Shown here: positions 35,496 through 44,076 of the stretch, one piece after another
How positions within the stretch are numbered: position 1 is the first letter of the stretch
Layout of the letters: every line of letters begins with the position of its first letter
NCBI GenBank assembly: GCA_964491515.1
Contig: CAZBGQ010000004.1
Location: 1 to 64,000, forward strand
Direction of reading: 5' to 3'
DNA: 64,000 nucleotides
Origin: CAZBGQ01 sp964491515
GTDB lineage: Bacteria; Patescibacteriota; Gracilibacteria; UBA1369; UBA12473
Translations under genes and position numbers: made by a program
Notes under the pieces: generated by a model
The model's input: the letters and a program-made list of their open reading frames with translations, nothing else
What the model was told of the DNA's origin: nothing
The model's database searches: none

Positions 35496-36938
35496 GTGAA
35501 ATCAGTATTCCGCACCATTGTTCATAATAGTTTTTTCCGTACCCTTATTGAGGGGACAAAGGCAATAAGCGGAATTATTCTAGTGGTATTTCTCGCGCGA
35601 ACTATTGGTCCTGAGCAGTATGGACGACTTGCTTTTGCTTTTGCGATAACCGGTCTTGCTTCTATTGTTATGAATCTTGGATTTCCTCTTACTTTTGTAA
35701 GAGATGGTGCACGAGATATAAATTTTTTACGCAAGAATCTTGCCACTGCACTTCTATTTCAACTAATTGCCGCTTTCCTATTATTCATTACGCTGAGTGG
35801 AGCTTTGATGGTTTCTCCTCTGTTGCGCCAAGATACGTTTCTGCTGGTTGTGGCTCTTTTTTATACAATGTTTGGTATTATTACAAATTTTCTCTATAGC
35901 TCTTTTCAGGCCACTCATAGAATGCATCTAGAGGCTATTGCTGTAGGCGCTCAGCACCTTTCGCTGATTGTTTTTGTGCTCTTCTTTATTTTTTCCATTG
36001 GGACAACGGAGGCTATTATGGTGGGGTATCTGGGGTCAAGTCTTTTGGGATTCGTGATCACACTCTTCTTGGTAAGGAGATATCTTTTTTCCTGGGTATG
36101 GAAAATTAATTGGAGTACGGGAAGGGCATTACTTGCTAAGTCGTGGCCACTTATGGCGGGTAGCGCCCTGAGTACTATTTATTTCTCCCTTGACTCTGTT
36201 ATGTTGCAATTTTTTGAGGGAAGTGAAGCGGTGGGAATCTATAGTGCTATGTATAAAATCATTTTTGCATTCTATTTATTCGCCACGCTCTATGGGACTA
36301 GTATTTTCCCTGTCCTCTCCCAGCTTTTTACGCAAGCACGCTCTCAGTTCATGAATCTCTATTGTCGGTCAGTGCAGATGATGGCAAGTTTGGGTTTGCT
36401 GATTGGGCTGTTGATTACACTATTTGCTAAGCCTATCATTCAGCTGTTTTTTGGTAAGGAGTACCTGGCGGGTACTTTGACCTTACAAATTTCTATTTGG
36501 TCAATCATGATTTTCTTGGTTGGGCTGATTTTATATGACACATTGATAGTGGCTGGAAAGCAAAAAGAGCTGCTTTGGAGTGTATTAGCTAGCACGCTAC
36601 TAAATGCGATTTTTAATATAATTCTTATTCCCGTCTGGGGGATGGTCGGAGCGGCTATAGCAACGGTAATTGCCCAGGCTGTGCAGTTGTTATTTAATGC
36701 GTATCTCTTAAGAAAAATCATATCTTCAAATTTCTTCCAGATTGTCGCAAAGCCATTACTAATTGCAATTAGCTGTATCTTCTTGTTTTTCTTGCTATCT
36801 ATGCCCTTTGGCTTATTGGGGGCTACCTCCTTATCTGTATTAGTATATATTATACTGTTATTTCTTAGCGGGATTGTACGTAAACAGGAAATTCATCATA
36901 TGGTGCAAATTTTAATGAAAAGGACGAAATTGATTTAA
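35496..36938 (+). CDS. wzx: Polysaccharide flippase (Wzx/MATE-like)
   Basis: Moves undecaprenyl-linked repeat units across the cytoplasmic membrane. The 480-residue protein is almost entirely hydrophobic, with 12-14 helices. The Polysacc_synt segments GTKAISGIILVVFLARTIGPEQYGRLAFA (N-terminus) and WPLMAGSALSTIYFSLDSVMLQFF (middle) are typical. Start is GTG 35496. A TATACT (35469-35474) could be the -10, giving a very short leader. Its presence implies a Wzx/Wzy-type pathway; the 839-residue membrane protein at 50.2 kb is a possible polymerase. Confidence 0.9.
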   Translation: MKSVFRTIVHNSFFRTLIEGTKAISGIILVVFLARTIGPEQYGRLAFAFAITGLASIVMNLGFPLTFVRDGARDINFLRKNLATALLFQLIAAFLLFITLSGALMVSPLLRQDTFLLVVALFYTMFGIITNFLYSSFQATHRMHLEAIAVGAQHLSLIVFVLFFIFSIGTTEAIMVGYLGSSLLGFVITLFLVRRYLFSWVWKINWSTGRALLAKSWPLMAGSALSTIYFSLDSVMLQFFEGSEAVGIYSAMYKIIFAFYLFATLYGTSIFPVLSQLFTQARSQFMNLYCRSVQMMASLGLLIGLLITLFAKPIIQLFFGKEYLAGTLTLQISIWSIMIFLVGLILYDTLIVAGKQKELLWSVLASTLLNAIFNIILIPVWGMVGAAIATVIAQAVQLLFNAYLLRKIISSNFFQIVAKPLLIAISCIFLFFLLSMPFGLLGATSLSVLVYIILLFLSGIVRKQEIHHMVQILMKRTKLI

Positions 36939-36991
36939 TATGGTAATGGTGATTTCGTGGCAATGATTCTCTTCACCCTGGAGCAAGAACT

Positions 36992-37000
36992 TGCTATACT
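36992..37000 (+). promoter_or_regulatory. Extended -10 promoter of the CDP-sugar operon
   Basis: TGCTATACT at 36992-37000 fits TGnTATAAT with one mismatch. Predicted start near 37007, about 49 bases before the rfbF ATG at 37056. Confidence 0.55.
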
Positions 37001-37055
37001 TTTAAGGAAAAATTTAGAAAGCTAGTGTCTCTTAATATTTAGAATAAACAACATT

Positions 37056-37832
37056 ATGAAAGTAGTAATACTCTGTGGTGGATTAGGGACGCGACTTAAA
37101 GAGGAAACTGAATATCGCCCAAAACCAATGGTTCATATCGGACCTTGGCCAATATTGTGGCATATAATGAAGCTTTACGCTCACTTTGGATACAACGAAT
37201 TTATCCTAGCATTGGGGTATAAGGGTGATTTTATTAAAGAGTATTTTAATAATTATGAGCTCATGAATAACGATGTAACGCTCGAGCTTGGGAGGCCTGA
37301 CAATTTGGTTGTCCATCAGAAGCATAATGATGTTGGATGGAAAATTACATTGGTGAATACCGGGGAGTCCACGCTTAAGGGTGGACGCTTAAAGCGTGTT
37401 GAGAAATATATTGATGGGGATGATTTCATGGTGACTTATGGCGATAGTGTGGCAAATGTGGATATAGGTAAGCTTGTTAAATTTCACCATGAGCACGGGA
37501 AATTGGCGACTGTGACAGCAGTAACGCCGGCTTCACGGTTTGGGGAGTTAACGATTAAGGATAATTTAATAGAGAGTTTTGTGGAAAAGCCAAAGGTGGG
37601 TTCCGTATTAACTAATGGAGGTTATTTTGTGTTTAAGAAGGGAATCCTTAGTCATCTCTCTGAGAAGGAAGATTGCGATTTGGAATATGGAGTTTTGGAG
37701 AAAATTGCTGGTGACTCACAGCTAATGGCATATAAGCATGATGGTTTTTGGGAGTGTATGGATACATTTCGCGACATGGAGTATCTGAATAAGCTTTGGA
37801 ATGAAGGTAAGGCTGAGTGGAAAATTTGGTAA
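37056..37832 (+). CDS. rfbF: Glucose-1-phosphate cytidylyltransferase
   Basis: Makes CDP-glucose from CTP and glucose-1-phosphate. The 258-residue protein has LCGGLGTRLKEET (5-17), RPKPMVHIG with the catalytic Lys, YGDSVANVD (metal and substrate site), NGGYFVF and the C-terminal FWECMDTFRDMEYLN. These features are specific to RfbF, not to RmlA or GalU. First gene of the CDP-sugar operon; rfbG follows after 15 bases. Confidence 0.95.
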   Translation: MKVVILCGGLGTRLKEETEYRPKPMVHIGPWPILWHIMKLYAHFGYNEFILALGYKGDFIKEYFNNYELMNNDVTLELGRPDNLVVHQKHNDVGWKITLVNTGESTLKGGRLKRVEKYIDGDDFMVTYGDSVANVDIGKLVKFHHEHGKLATVTAVTPASRFGELTIKDNLIESFVEKPKVGSVLTNGGYFVFKKGILSHLSEKEDCDLEYGVLEKIAGDSQLMAYKHDGFWECMDTFRDMEYLNKLWNEGKAEWKIW

Positions 37833-37847
37833 TGTGACGTATCCTTT

Positions 37848-38921
37848 ATGTTTAATAATATTTATAGTGGAAAGAAAATCCTTATAACCGGGCATACCGG
37901 TTTTAAGGGGGGATGGCTTGCATTATGGCTCCATAGTTTAGGTGCGGATGTTTTAGGGTATAGCTTGGCGCCGCCGACCACTCCTAATTTATTTACAGTT
38001 GCTGGTGTTCAAGAAAAGGTAGATTCCGTAATTGCTGACGTCAGAGACAAGGAGGCGTTGTTAAAAGCCTTTCAACAGCATAAGCCAGAGATCGTTTTCC
38101 ATTTGGCCGCACAGGCGCTTGTAAGGCCTTCATACGCTGATCCAGTGGGAACGTACGAAACAAACATAATGGGCACGGTGAATTTGCTTGAGGCGTGTCG
38201 TTTGACTCCTTCTGTACGTGCGGTGGTTAATGTTACAAGTGATAAATGTTATGAAAATACGGGGAAAGCAGGGGGGTATGTGGAGGATGATAAAATGGGA
38301 GGTGGGGATCCTTATAGTGCAAGTAAGGGATGTTCTGAGCTTGTAATGCAGTCTTATTTAAAGTCTTTTTTTAATCCCGATGATTATTCTGAGCATGGTG
38401 TCGCGCTCGCATCGGGAAGGGCTGGGAATGTTATTGGCGGTGGCGATTGGGCGGTCGATCGCTTGATCCCGGATTGTATCCGGGCTTTTGAGGGGAAGAA
38501 AGAAATCATTATTCGTTATCCCAATGCAACTCGCCCATGGCAATACGTTCTGGAGCCTCTTTATGGGTACCTGCTGCTTGCTCAGTATCTTTACGAAGGC
38601 GGGGCACGTTATACGGGGGGATGGAATTTTGGGTCAAACAATGAAAATTCAAAGCCGGTCCATTGGCTTGCTGATAAAATGGTTGAATTGTGGGGTGGAG
38701 ATTCATCGTGGGCCACGGATGGAGGGCGACTGCTCGCAGAGGCGAATTCGCTTACACTTAATTGTTCAAAGGCAATCAAGCAGCTTGGATGGGAGCCCAA
38801 ATATGACCTGGGAAGTACGTTGGAAAATACAATTGAATGGTACAAAGCCTTTGGAAATAAGCAGGAAATGATTAAGTATACTATTGAACAAATTCATTCC
38901 TATGAAAAAAATATTAACTAA
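37848..38921 (+). CDS. rfbG: CDP-glucose 4,6-dehydratase
   Basis: Converts CDP-glucose to CDP-4-keto-6-deoxyglucose with bound NAD. The 357-residue SDR has GHTGFKGGWLALWLH (NAD site), VFHLAAQALVRPSY, NVTSDKCYEN and catalytic YSASKGCSE (YxxxK). RPWQYVLEPLYGYLLLAQ and SLTLNCSKAIKQLGWEP are also RfbG signatures. Length is exactly that of the family. The product is the branch point for the following methyltransferase, epimerase and aminotransferase. Confidence 0.95.
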   Translation: MFNNIYSGKKILITGHTGFKGGWLALWLHSLGADVLGYSLAPPTTPNLFTVAGVQEKVDSVIADVRDKEALLKAFQQHKPEIVFHLAAQALVRPSYADPVGTYETNIMGTVNLLEACRLTPSVRAVVNVTSDKCYENTGKAGGYVEDDKMGGGDPYSASKGCSELVMQSYLKSFFNPDDYSEHGVALASGRAGNVIGGGDWAVDRLIPDCIRAFEGKKEIIIRYPNATRPWQYVLEPLYGYLLLAQYLYEGGARYTGGWNFGSNNENSKPVHWLADKMVELWGGDSSWATDGGRLLAEANSLTLNCSKAIKQLGWEPKYDLGSTLENTIEWYKAFGNKQEMIKYTIEQIHSYEKNIN

Positions 38922-38930
38922 ATTTTTACT

Positions 38931-40142
38931 ATGAACTGTCGTGCTTGTACCACTGAACTTATTCCATTTTTCTCTTTGGGGGAAATGCCACTCGTTAATA
39001 ATTTCTTACGAGAAGAAGAGATCGCTAATGAGGAAAAATATAACTTAGCGGTCGGATTCTGTCCTAAGTGTTATTTAGTGCAACTTTTGGAGACAGTATC
39101 TCCTTCGGAATTATTTGTAGATTATATTTATCGTTCATCAACTTCTTCATCTTTCCTTGCGCATTGTAAGGAATTAGCTGCTTATTTTGCAGAGAGGTTT
39201 GATCTTGGATCGGATAGCCTAGTACTTGAAATTGCTAGTAACGATGGATCTTTTTTGGAACAAATAAAGGCGTTAGATATTCAAATAGTGGGGGTTGACC
39301 CTGCTAAAAATATTGCCGAAATAGCGAATAAAAAGGGGATAAGAACCATGCCGGAGTTTTTTAGTTATTCATTTGCTGAAAAATTAAAAAGTCAGGAGAG
39401 TATTCAAGCCGATCTAATTTATGGGGCAAATGTTCTTGCACATGTGCCCGAAATTATTGATTTTGTAAAAGGGGTTAAAACTATCTTAAAGAATGGCGGA
39501 ACCGCTATTTTTGAGTTTCCGTACATTGCGGGATTAATGGAGAACAAATTTGATACGATATACGATGAGCATGTTTTTTACTATTCTCTTATTGCTTTGC
39601 AGAATCTTTTCCGAGAAGCGGGGTTGGAAATTTACGACGTAGAGCTGACTCCTATGCAGGGAGGCTCTTTGATGATATTTGCTGCTCACCCCGGTCAATT
39701 CTCCGTGACTGAGAATATGAAAGAGCTTAAAGAAAAAGAGATAAGCGAAGGATTCGATCGGATTGAGACTTATCGAGAAATTGAAAGGAATGTTGGTGAA
39801 TTAAAAAAAGAACTTCTCAGTTTGTTGAAAAAAATAAAAGATGAGGGCAAAAAAATTGCGGCCTACAGCGCCTCTGCAAAGGGCAATGTCTTACTGAATT
39901 ATTTTGGGATTGGATCTGATATCCTTGATTTCATAGTGGATAAAGCTGAATTTAAACAGGGACTCTATACGCCGGGAACTCATTTAATGGTTTATCCGCC
40001 GGGGAAAATACAAGAAGAAAAACCGGATTACCTTTTGGTTTTGTGCTGGAATATTTCGGGAGAAATTGTGAAACAATTAAGCGATTACCATGGTGCTGGC
40101 GGGAAATTTATTATTCCGATTCCTAATATAAGAGTTTTATGA
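38931..40142 (+). CDS. SAM-dependent sugar C-methyltransferase (TylC3/NovU type)
   Basis: A 403-residue, three-part enzyme: an N-terminal zinc-binding domain (CRAC near residue 3 and CPKC near 44), a Rossmann-like SAM domain with VLEIASNDGSFLEQ, and a C-terminal domain with AYSASAKGNVLLNY and a possible second nucleotide-type fold. The family adds a methyl to carbon of nucleotide-linked 4-keto-6-deoxy sugars, often at C3. Adjacent rfbF/rfbG suggest the substrate is CDP-linked, giving a branched sugar. Its stop overlaps the start of the next gene as ATGA, again with TGA as stop. Confidence 0.88.
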   Translation: MNCRACTTELIPFFSLGEMPLVNNFLREEEIANEEKYNLAVGFCPKCYLVQLLETVSPSELFVDYIYRSSTSSSFLAHCKELAAYFAERFDLGSDSLVLEIASNDGSFLEQIKALDIQIVGVDPAKNIAEIANKKGIRTMPEFFSYSFAEKLKSQESIQADLIYGANVLAHVPEIIDFVKGVKTILKNGGTAIFEFPYIAGLMENKFDTIYDEHVFYYSLIALQNLFREAGLEIYDVELTPMQGGSLMIFAAHPGQFSVTENMKELKEKEISEGFDRIETYREIERNVGELKKELLSLLKKIKDEGKKIAAYSASAKGNVLLNYFGIGSDILDFIVDKAEFKQGLYTPGTHLMVYPPGKIQEEKPDYLLVLCWNISGEIVKQLSDYHGAGGKFIIPIPNIRVL

Positions 40143-40681
40143 TTTTTCAAGAGACTAAATTAAAGGGTGTGTATGTTATTGAGCCTGAGCCATTGGTGGA
40201 TGGGAGAGGTTATTTCAGTCGTGTCTTTTGTGAAAATGAATTCAGGGAAAGAGGGATGGAATTTAGTATCAAGCAAGTTAACCGTTCGGTTACAGAAAAA
40301 AAGGGTGTAATTAGGGGCATGCATCTGCAGTCTAAGCCGGTAGAGGAGGCAAAAGTGATTCAATGCACAAAGGGAGCTATCTATGATGTTGCCGTCGATC
40401 TAAGGGCAGAGTCGCCCACGTTTAAGCAGTGGGTAGCTGTTGAGCTTACCGCGGAAAATAAAAAAATGCTTTTCATCCCTGAGGGATTAGCGCATGGGTG
40501 CCAAACTCTTGTGGATGAGTGTGAAGTACTTTATTTCATGTCAGAGTTTTATGAGCCAAAATATTCAAAAGGCGTTTTATGGAATGATCCGCTTTTTGAG
40601 ATAAATTGGCCAATAGATGATCCAACCCTTTCGGATAAGGATAAAATTTGGCCATCATTTAAACCCAATGCAAATGATTAG
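40139..40681 (+). CDS. dTDP-4-dehydrorhamnose 3,5-epimerase family protein
   Basis: A cupin-fold sugar epimerase of the RfbC/RmlC family, 180 residues. Seen: GRGYFSRVFCENEF near 24-36, catalytic His in IRGMHLQSKP, CTKGAIYDVAVDLR, and FIPEGLAHGCQTL. Because rmlA and rmlB are absent and rfbF/rfbG precede it, the likely substrate is a CDP-4-keto-6-deoxy sugar, not the dTDP sugar. It may act at one carbon only (3- or 5-epimerase). Confidence 0.88.
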   Translation: MIFQETKLKGVYVIEPEPLVDGRGYFSRVFCENEFRERGMEFSIKQVNRSVTEKKGVIRGMHLQSKPVEEAKVIQCTKGAIYDVAVDLRAESPTFKQWVAVELTAENKKMLFIPEGLAHGCQTLVDECEVLYFMSEFYEPKYSKGVLWNDPLFEINWPIDDPTLSDKDKIWPSFKPNAND

Positions 40682-41774
40682 GATTCCTATTACGGGACCA
40701 TCGATTACTAACTTAGAAGTTGAGTGGATCACAAAAGCAGCGCAGGATGGGTGGGATGAAAATGCCACAAAATATGTAAACCTATTTGAGGGAGCATTTG
40801 CGAAATATGTTGGGAGGAAATATGCATTGGCGACTTCTTCTTGTACGGGGGCCTTGCATTTGGCTTATTTAGGCTTGGGCTTGAAGCCTGAGGATGAGGT
40901 GATTGCTCCCAATGCTACCTGGATTGCAAGTGTCGAGCCGCTTTACTGGATAGGGGCAAAGGTGGTTTATGCTGATATTGATCCTAAGACTTGGTGCATT
41001 GATCCAGCGGACATTGAGAGAAAAATCACTCCTAAGACAAAGGCGATTTTGGTTGTTAATTTGTACGGGCATGTAGCGGAAATGGATGAGATTTTGAGAA
41101 TTGCGAAAAAGCATAATTTGAAAATCATAGAGGATGCTGCTGAGTCGGTGGGGTCGGAATATAAGGGTAAAATGGCAGGGAGTTTTGGTGATGCTTCCTG
41201 TTTCAGTTTTCATGGATCAAAAACACTCACCACGGGAGAAGGAGGCATGATTCTAACGGATGACGAAGAAGTAATCAGAAAAGCTCGTTATTACAATGAT
41301 CATTGTAAGGACACGGGGAAATTTTTTTGGAATTTGGAAATTGGATATAAATACAAGATGTCCAATTTTCAAGCCGCCTGCGGGATAGCACAGCTTTCTC
41401 GTGTCGAAGAGTTAATTGCTAAGAAGAGGGAAATATTTAAATGGTATAAAGAACGGCTTGAAGGTGTTGAAGGTGTACAATTGAACACTGAGGCTCCGGA
41501 GACAAAAAACACCTTTTGGATGGTGACCGTTGTGTTTGATAAGGGAAATGATTTTGATAAGTCGAAATTAATAAACAGTTTTGATGAATTCGGGATTCAG
41601 ACACGTCCTTTTTTCTATCCGGTTTCAAGTTTGCCGGCAATAAATATTCCAGCGGAGACACCTGTTGCATTCGATATTTCGCAACGCGCTATCAATCTTC
41701 CCTGCTCTCAAAATATTACCGAGAATCAAGTAGATTATATTTGTAAAAGCTTAGTTAAAATCTTAGAAACATGA
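40674..41774 (+). CDS. DegT/DnrJ/EryC1 sugar aminotransferase
   Basis: A PLP enzyme adding an amino group to a nucleotide-linked keto sugar, 366 residues. Motifs: CTGALHLAYLGLG, EDAAESVG, and the Schiff-base Lys in FHGSKTLTTGEGG. The Lys makes it an aminotransferase and excludes the RfbH-type 3-dehydrase, which carries His there. Layout fits perosamine-synthase-like 4-aminotransferases. Start ATG 40674 overlaps the epimerase gene by 8 bases; ATG 40668 is an alternative. The frame extends upstream inside the epimerase gene, but without family character. Confidence 0.9.
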   Translation: MIRIPITGPSITNLEVEWITKAAQDGWDENATKYVNLFEGAFAKYVGRKYALATSSCTGALHLAYLGLGLKPEDEVIAPNATWIASVEPLYWIGAKVVYADIDPKTWCIDPADIERKITPKTKAILVVNLYGHVAEMDEILRIAKKHNLKIIEDAAESVGSEYKGKMAGSFGDASCFSFHGSKTLTTGEGGMILTDDEEVIRKARYYNDHCKDTGKFFWNLEIGYKYKMSNFQAACGIAQLSRVEELIAKKREIFKWYKERLEGVEGVQLNTEAPETKNTFWMVTVVFDKGNDFDKSKLINSFDEFGIQTRPFFYPVSSLPAINIPAETPVAFDISQRAINLPCSQNITENQVDYICKSLVKILET

Positions 41775-42805
41775 AGAAAAATATTCTTATCGCCGGTATA
41801 GGGGGGGCTTCCTTGGGTACAGAGATTTTCAAGAATCTCACAATGGCTGGATATGAAAATATTTATGGAGCGGACATCTCTCCGTACGCTTTTGGATTGT
41901 ATCAATCGGGTTTTTTGGGGACCTACGTCATTAATAGAGAAAAATATATCCAAGATCTTCTTGAGATTTGTGAAAAGATGAAAATTGAAATCATTATCCC
42001 CGGGGGAGAAGGCCCTCAAAGTTTATTAAACGAAAACAGGAAATTATTTGAAGAAAATAATATCTTATTGGCAATGAATTCTCCGGAGGTAATTAAGCTT
42101 TGTACTGACAAAATAAAGACTTTTGATTATTTGAGTGAGAGAGGTGTTTCGGTCCCAGTGACAAAAATAATAGATACGCTTGATGACATCGAGGGTTTTT
42201 CTTACCCGTGTATTATTAAACCCACTAAAGATAGTGGAGGAAGTGCTTTTGTGAGTCTGGCGAATGACAAAGAAGATGCGCATATTTTCTCAGAGCAAAT
42301 AATGAAAAGCGGGAGAACTCCCCTATTTCAAGAGTATATTCCCTTAGCGGAAGGAGAATATTCATTCAGTGTGTTATCTGCTCCAGATGGAGAGATTTTT
42401 GGTGGAATTGGCATTAAAAAGAATTTTGACACAAAGCTAACATATACATTTAAGTCTGACCAAGGCATCATCTCTGGAGGTTATAGTCAGGGCTTGATTA
42501 GTGATTTTCCTGAAATATTTAGTCAAGTTTGCGAAATCTCAAAAGTTCTAAAAAGCCGTGGTCCTCTAAATATAGAAGGCAGAGTTGTAAACGGTAAGTT
42601 TTTGCCGTTCGAAGTTAACCCACGATTTAGCGCATCGACTTATCTTTGGGCTAAGGCAGGGTTTAATGATGTAGATAATTTCATCAGATTAATGGACGAC
42701 ACGTCATTTGATAAAAAACCTTTGATCACGGAAGGGTTTTGCTTGAGGTCCTTTAGTGAAATATTTATCTCTAAGGATCAGATTAAGGGGGCGCGTAATA
42801 TTTAA
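41771..42805 (+). CDS. ATP-grasp ligase-like protein
   Basis: A carboxylate-amine ligase-like protein of 344 residues. A PreATP-grasp Rossmann part (IAGIGGASLGTEIFKNL) is followed by the ATP-grasp fold: PCIIKPTKDSGGS (ATP-binding Lys), FQEYIPLAEGEYSF, and LNIEGRVVNGKFLPFEVNPRFSAS, where Glu and Asn bind Mg. It is closest in layout to carbamoyl-phosphate-synthase-like ATP-grasp proteins of polysaccharide loci. It overlaps the aminotransferase gene by ATGA and leads a three-gene set with a class III aminotransferase and an Fe-alcohol dehydrogenase. Substrate unknown; amide-linking an amino acid or amino alcohol to a sugar is a guess. Confidence 0.85.
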   Translation: MKKNILIAGIGGASLGTEIFKNLTMAGYENIYGADISPYAFGLYQSGFLGTYVINREKYIQDLLEICEKMKIEIIIPGGEGPQSLLNENRKLFEENNILLAMNSPEVIKLCTDKIKTFDYLSERGVSVPVTKIIDTLDDIEGFSYPCIIKPTKDSGGSAFVSLANDKEDAHIFSEQIMKSGRTPLFQEYIPLAEGEYSFSVLSAPDGEIFGGIGIKKNFDTKLTYTFKSDQGIISGGYSQGLISDFPEIFSQVCEISKVLKSRGPLNIEGRVVNGKFLPFEVNPRFSASTYLWAKAGFNDVDNFIRLMDDTSFDKKPLITEGFCLRSFSEIFISKDQIKGARNI

Positions 42806-42822
42806 AATAATAGTATAAACTT

Positions 42823-44076
42823 ATGTCACATAGTAAAAGTCATAAAATTTGGGACGAACAAGGCGGATATATTCTCCCTGCAACTAAGTTTATTGAGCCA
42901 GTACTTCAGAGAGGAGAGGGTTCTTATGTGTGGGATGTTGATGGGAATAAATATCTTGATTTAAATGGTGGGCAATTTTGTTTGTGTTTTGGGCATGCCT
43001 ATCCAGCACTTACTGAGGCAGTTATCAAGCAAATGGGAAATATTATCCATACAAATACCAATACCATCTCGAGTATTGTTTTTGACGCACTTCAGGAACT
43101 TATTGAAATTAATAACGAGGTATTTAAGGCGGGGATTTTACTATCAACTGGAGCTGAAGCGGTTGAGTTCGCGTTACGCTTTTCTAAGTCAATTAAGAAA
43201 AGTAACAAGATGATTTATTTGAATGAGGGCTACCACGGGTCGTCTCTTGGGGCTCAGAGCGTTTCTTCTTATGGGAAATGGGCTTTCCCCACGGTCGATG
43301 AAACATTCGGTGTTTCTGTCCCAAGAACAACGAGCGAGATTGGTCCTTGTGTAGAAAAAATAGAACAAATTTTCAGAGAAAATCCTAAGGAAATTGCTGC
43401 TCTAATAATGGAGCCGATTTTGGGGGCGGGCGGAATGATTTTCCCTTCTGCGGATTTCTTGAAAAAAGTTAGAGAGCTCTGCGATAAGTACAAGGCGATT
43501 TTAATTTTCGATGAATGTCAGACAGGCTTTGGTAGAACGGGGAGTTGGTTTTGTTATCAAAAGTACAATGTTTCCCCAGATATTCTTGTCTTTGCTAAGG
43601 CGGGGGGGGCAGGCATGCCTGTCTCGGGAGTATTATTTGTTGAAAATCTTGCCGAAGAGATGAGGAGTGGAAATCTCACTCATTTTGCTTCACATCAGAA
43701 CGATCCTTTGTCGGCAGCTATTACCCTATTTGTTATTGAGGAAATTAAGAAGAAAAATATACTGGAGAAAGTTGGAAATTCCGGGGAAATTTTCTTAGAT
43801 AAGATAACTGAAATTTCCACTCAAAGTGATGTGATAGTTAATCCTCGGGGTGTAGGTTTAATGATAGCTTTCGATATAAATGAAGACCTTTTTGATCGTG
43901 AAAAAAATCCAGGCCATGAATTGATGAACAAATTACTCTCTCGGGGGATAATTATTCAATGTATTAATCGAGGAAGAACTTTTAGGATAATACCAAATTT
44001 TTTAATTTCCACTGAGGAAATTGATTTTTTCATTGAGAAACTAAACGAATCTCTTAACGAATTTTTAAATGAATAA
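42823..44076 (+). CDS. Class III aminotransferase
   Basis: A PLP enzyme of the glutamate-semialdehyde mutase/acetylornithine aminotransferase superfamily, 417 residues. Motifs: VWDVDGNKYLDLNGG near the N-terminus, STGAEAVEFALRFSK, LNEGYHGSSLG, IFDECQTGFGRTG, and Schiff-base Lys in VFAKAGGAGMP. Length fits. Hem genes are absent, so GSA mutase is unlikely. The partner Fe-alcohol dehydrogenase overlaps by 8 bases, suggesting they act on one small carbonyl/amine pair. Substrate not determinable. Confidence 0.87.
   Translation: MSHSKSHKIWDEQGGYILPATKFIEPVLQRGEGSYVWDVDGNKYLDLNGGQFCLCFGHAYPALTEAVIKQMGNIIHTNTNTISSIVFDALQELIEINNEVFKAGILLSTGAEAVEFALRFSKSIKKSNKMIYLNEGYHGSSLGAQSVSSYGKWAFPTVDETFGVSVPRTTSEIGPCVEKIEQIFRENPKEIAALIMEPILGAGGMIFPSADFLKKVRELCDKYKAILIFDECQTGFGRTGSWFCYQKYNVSPDILVFAKAGGAGMPVSGVLFVENLAEEMRSGNLTHFASHQNDPLSAAITLFVIEEIKKKNILEKVGNSGEIFLDKITEISTQSDVIVNPRGVGLMIAFDINEDLFDREKNPGHELMNKLLSRGIIIQCINRGRTFRIIPNFLISTEEIDFFIEKLNESLNEFLNE

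Noticed and set aside
40674..41774. RfbH-type CDP-4-keto-6-deoxyglucose 3-dehydrase
   Set aside because: The PLP Lys is present (GSKTLTTGEGG), where the dehydrase has His, and the protein is shorter, without iron-sulfur cysteines.
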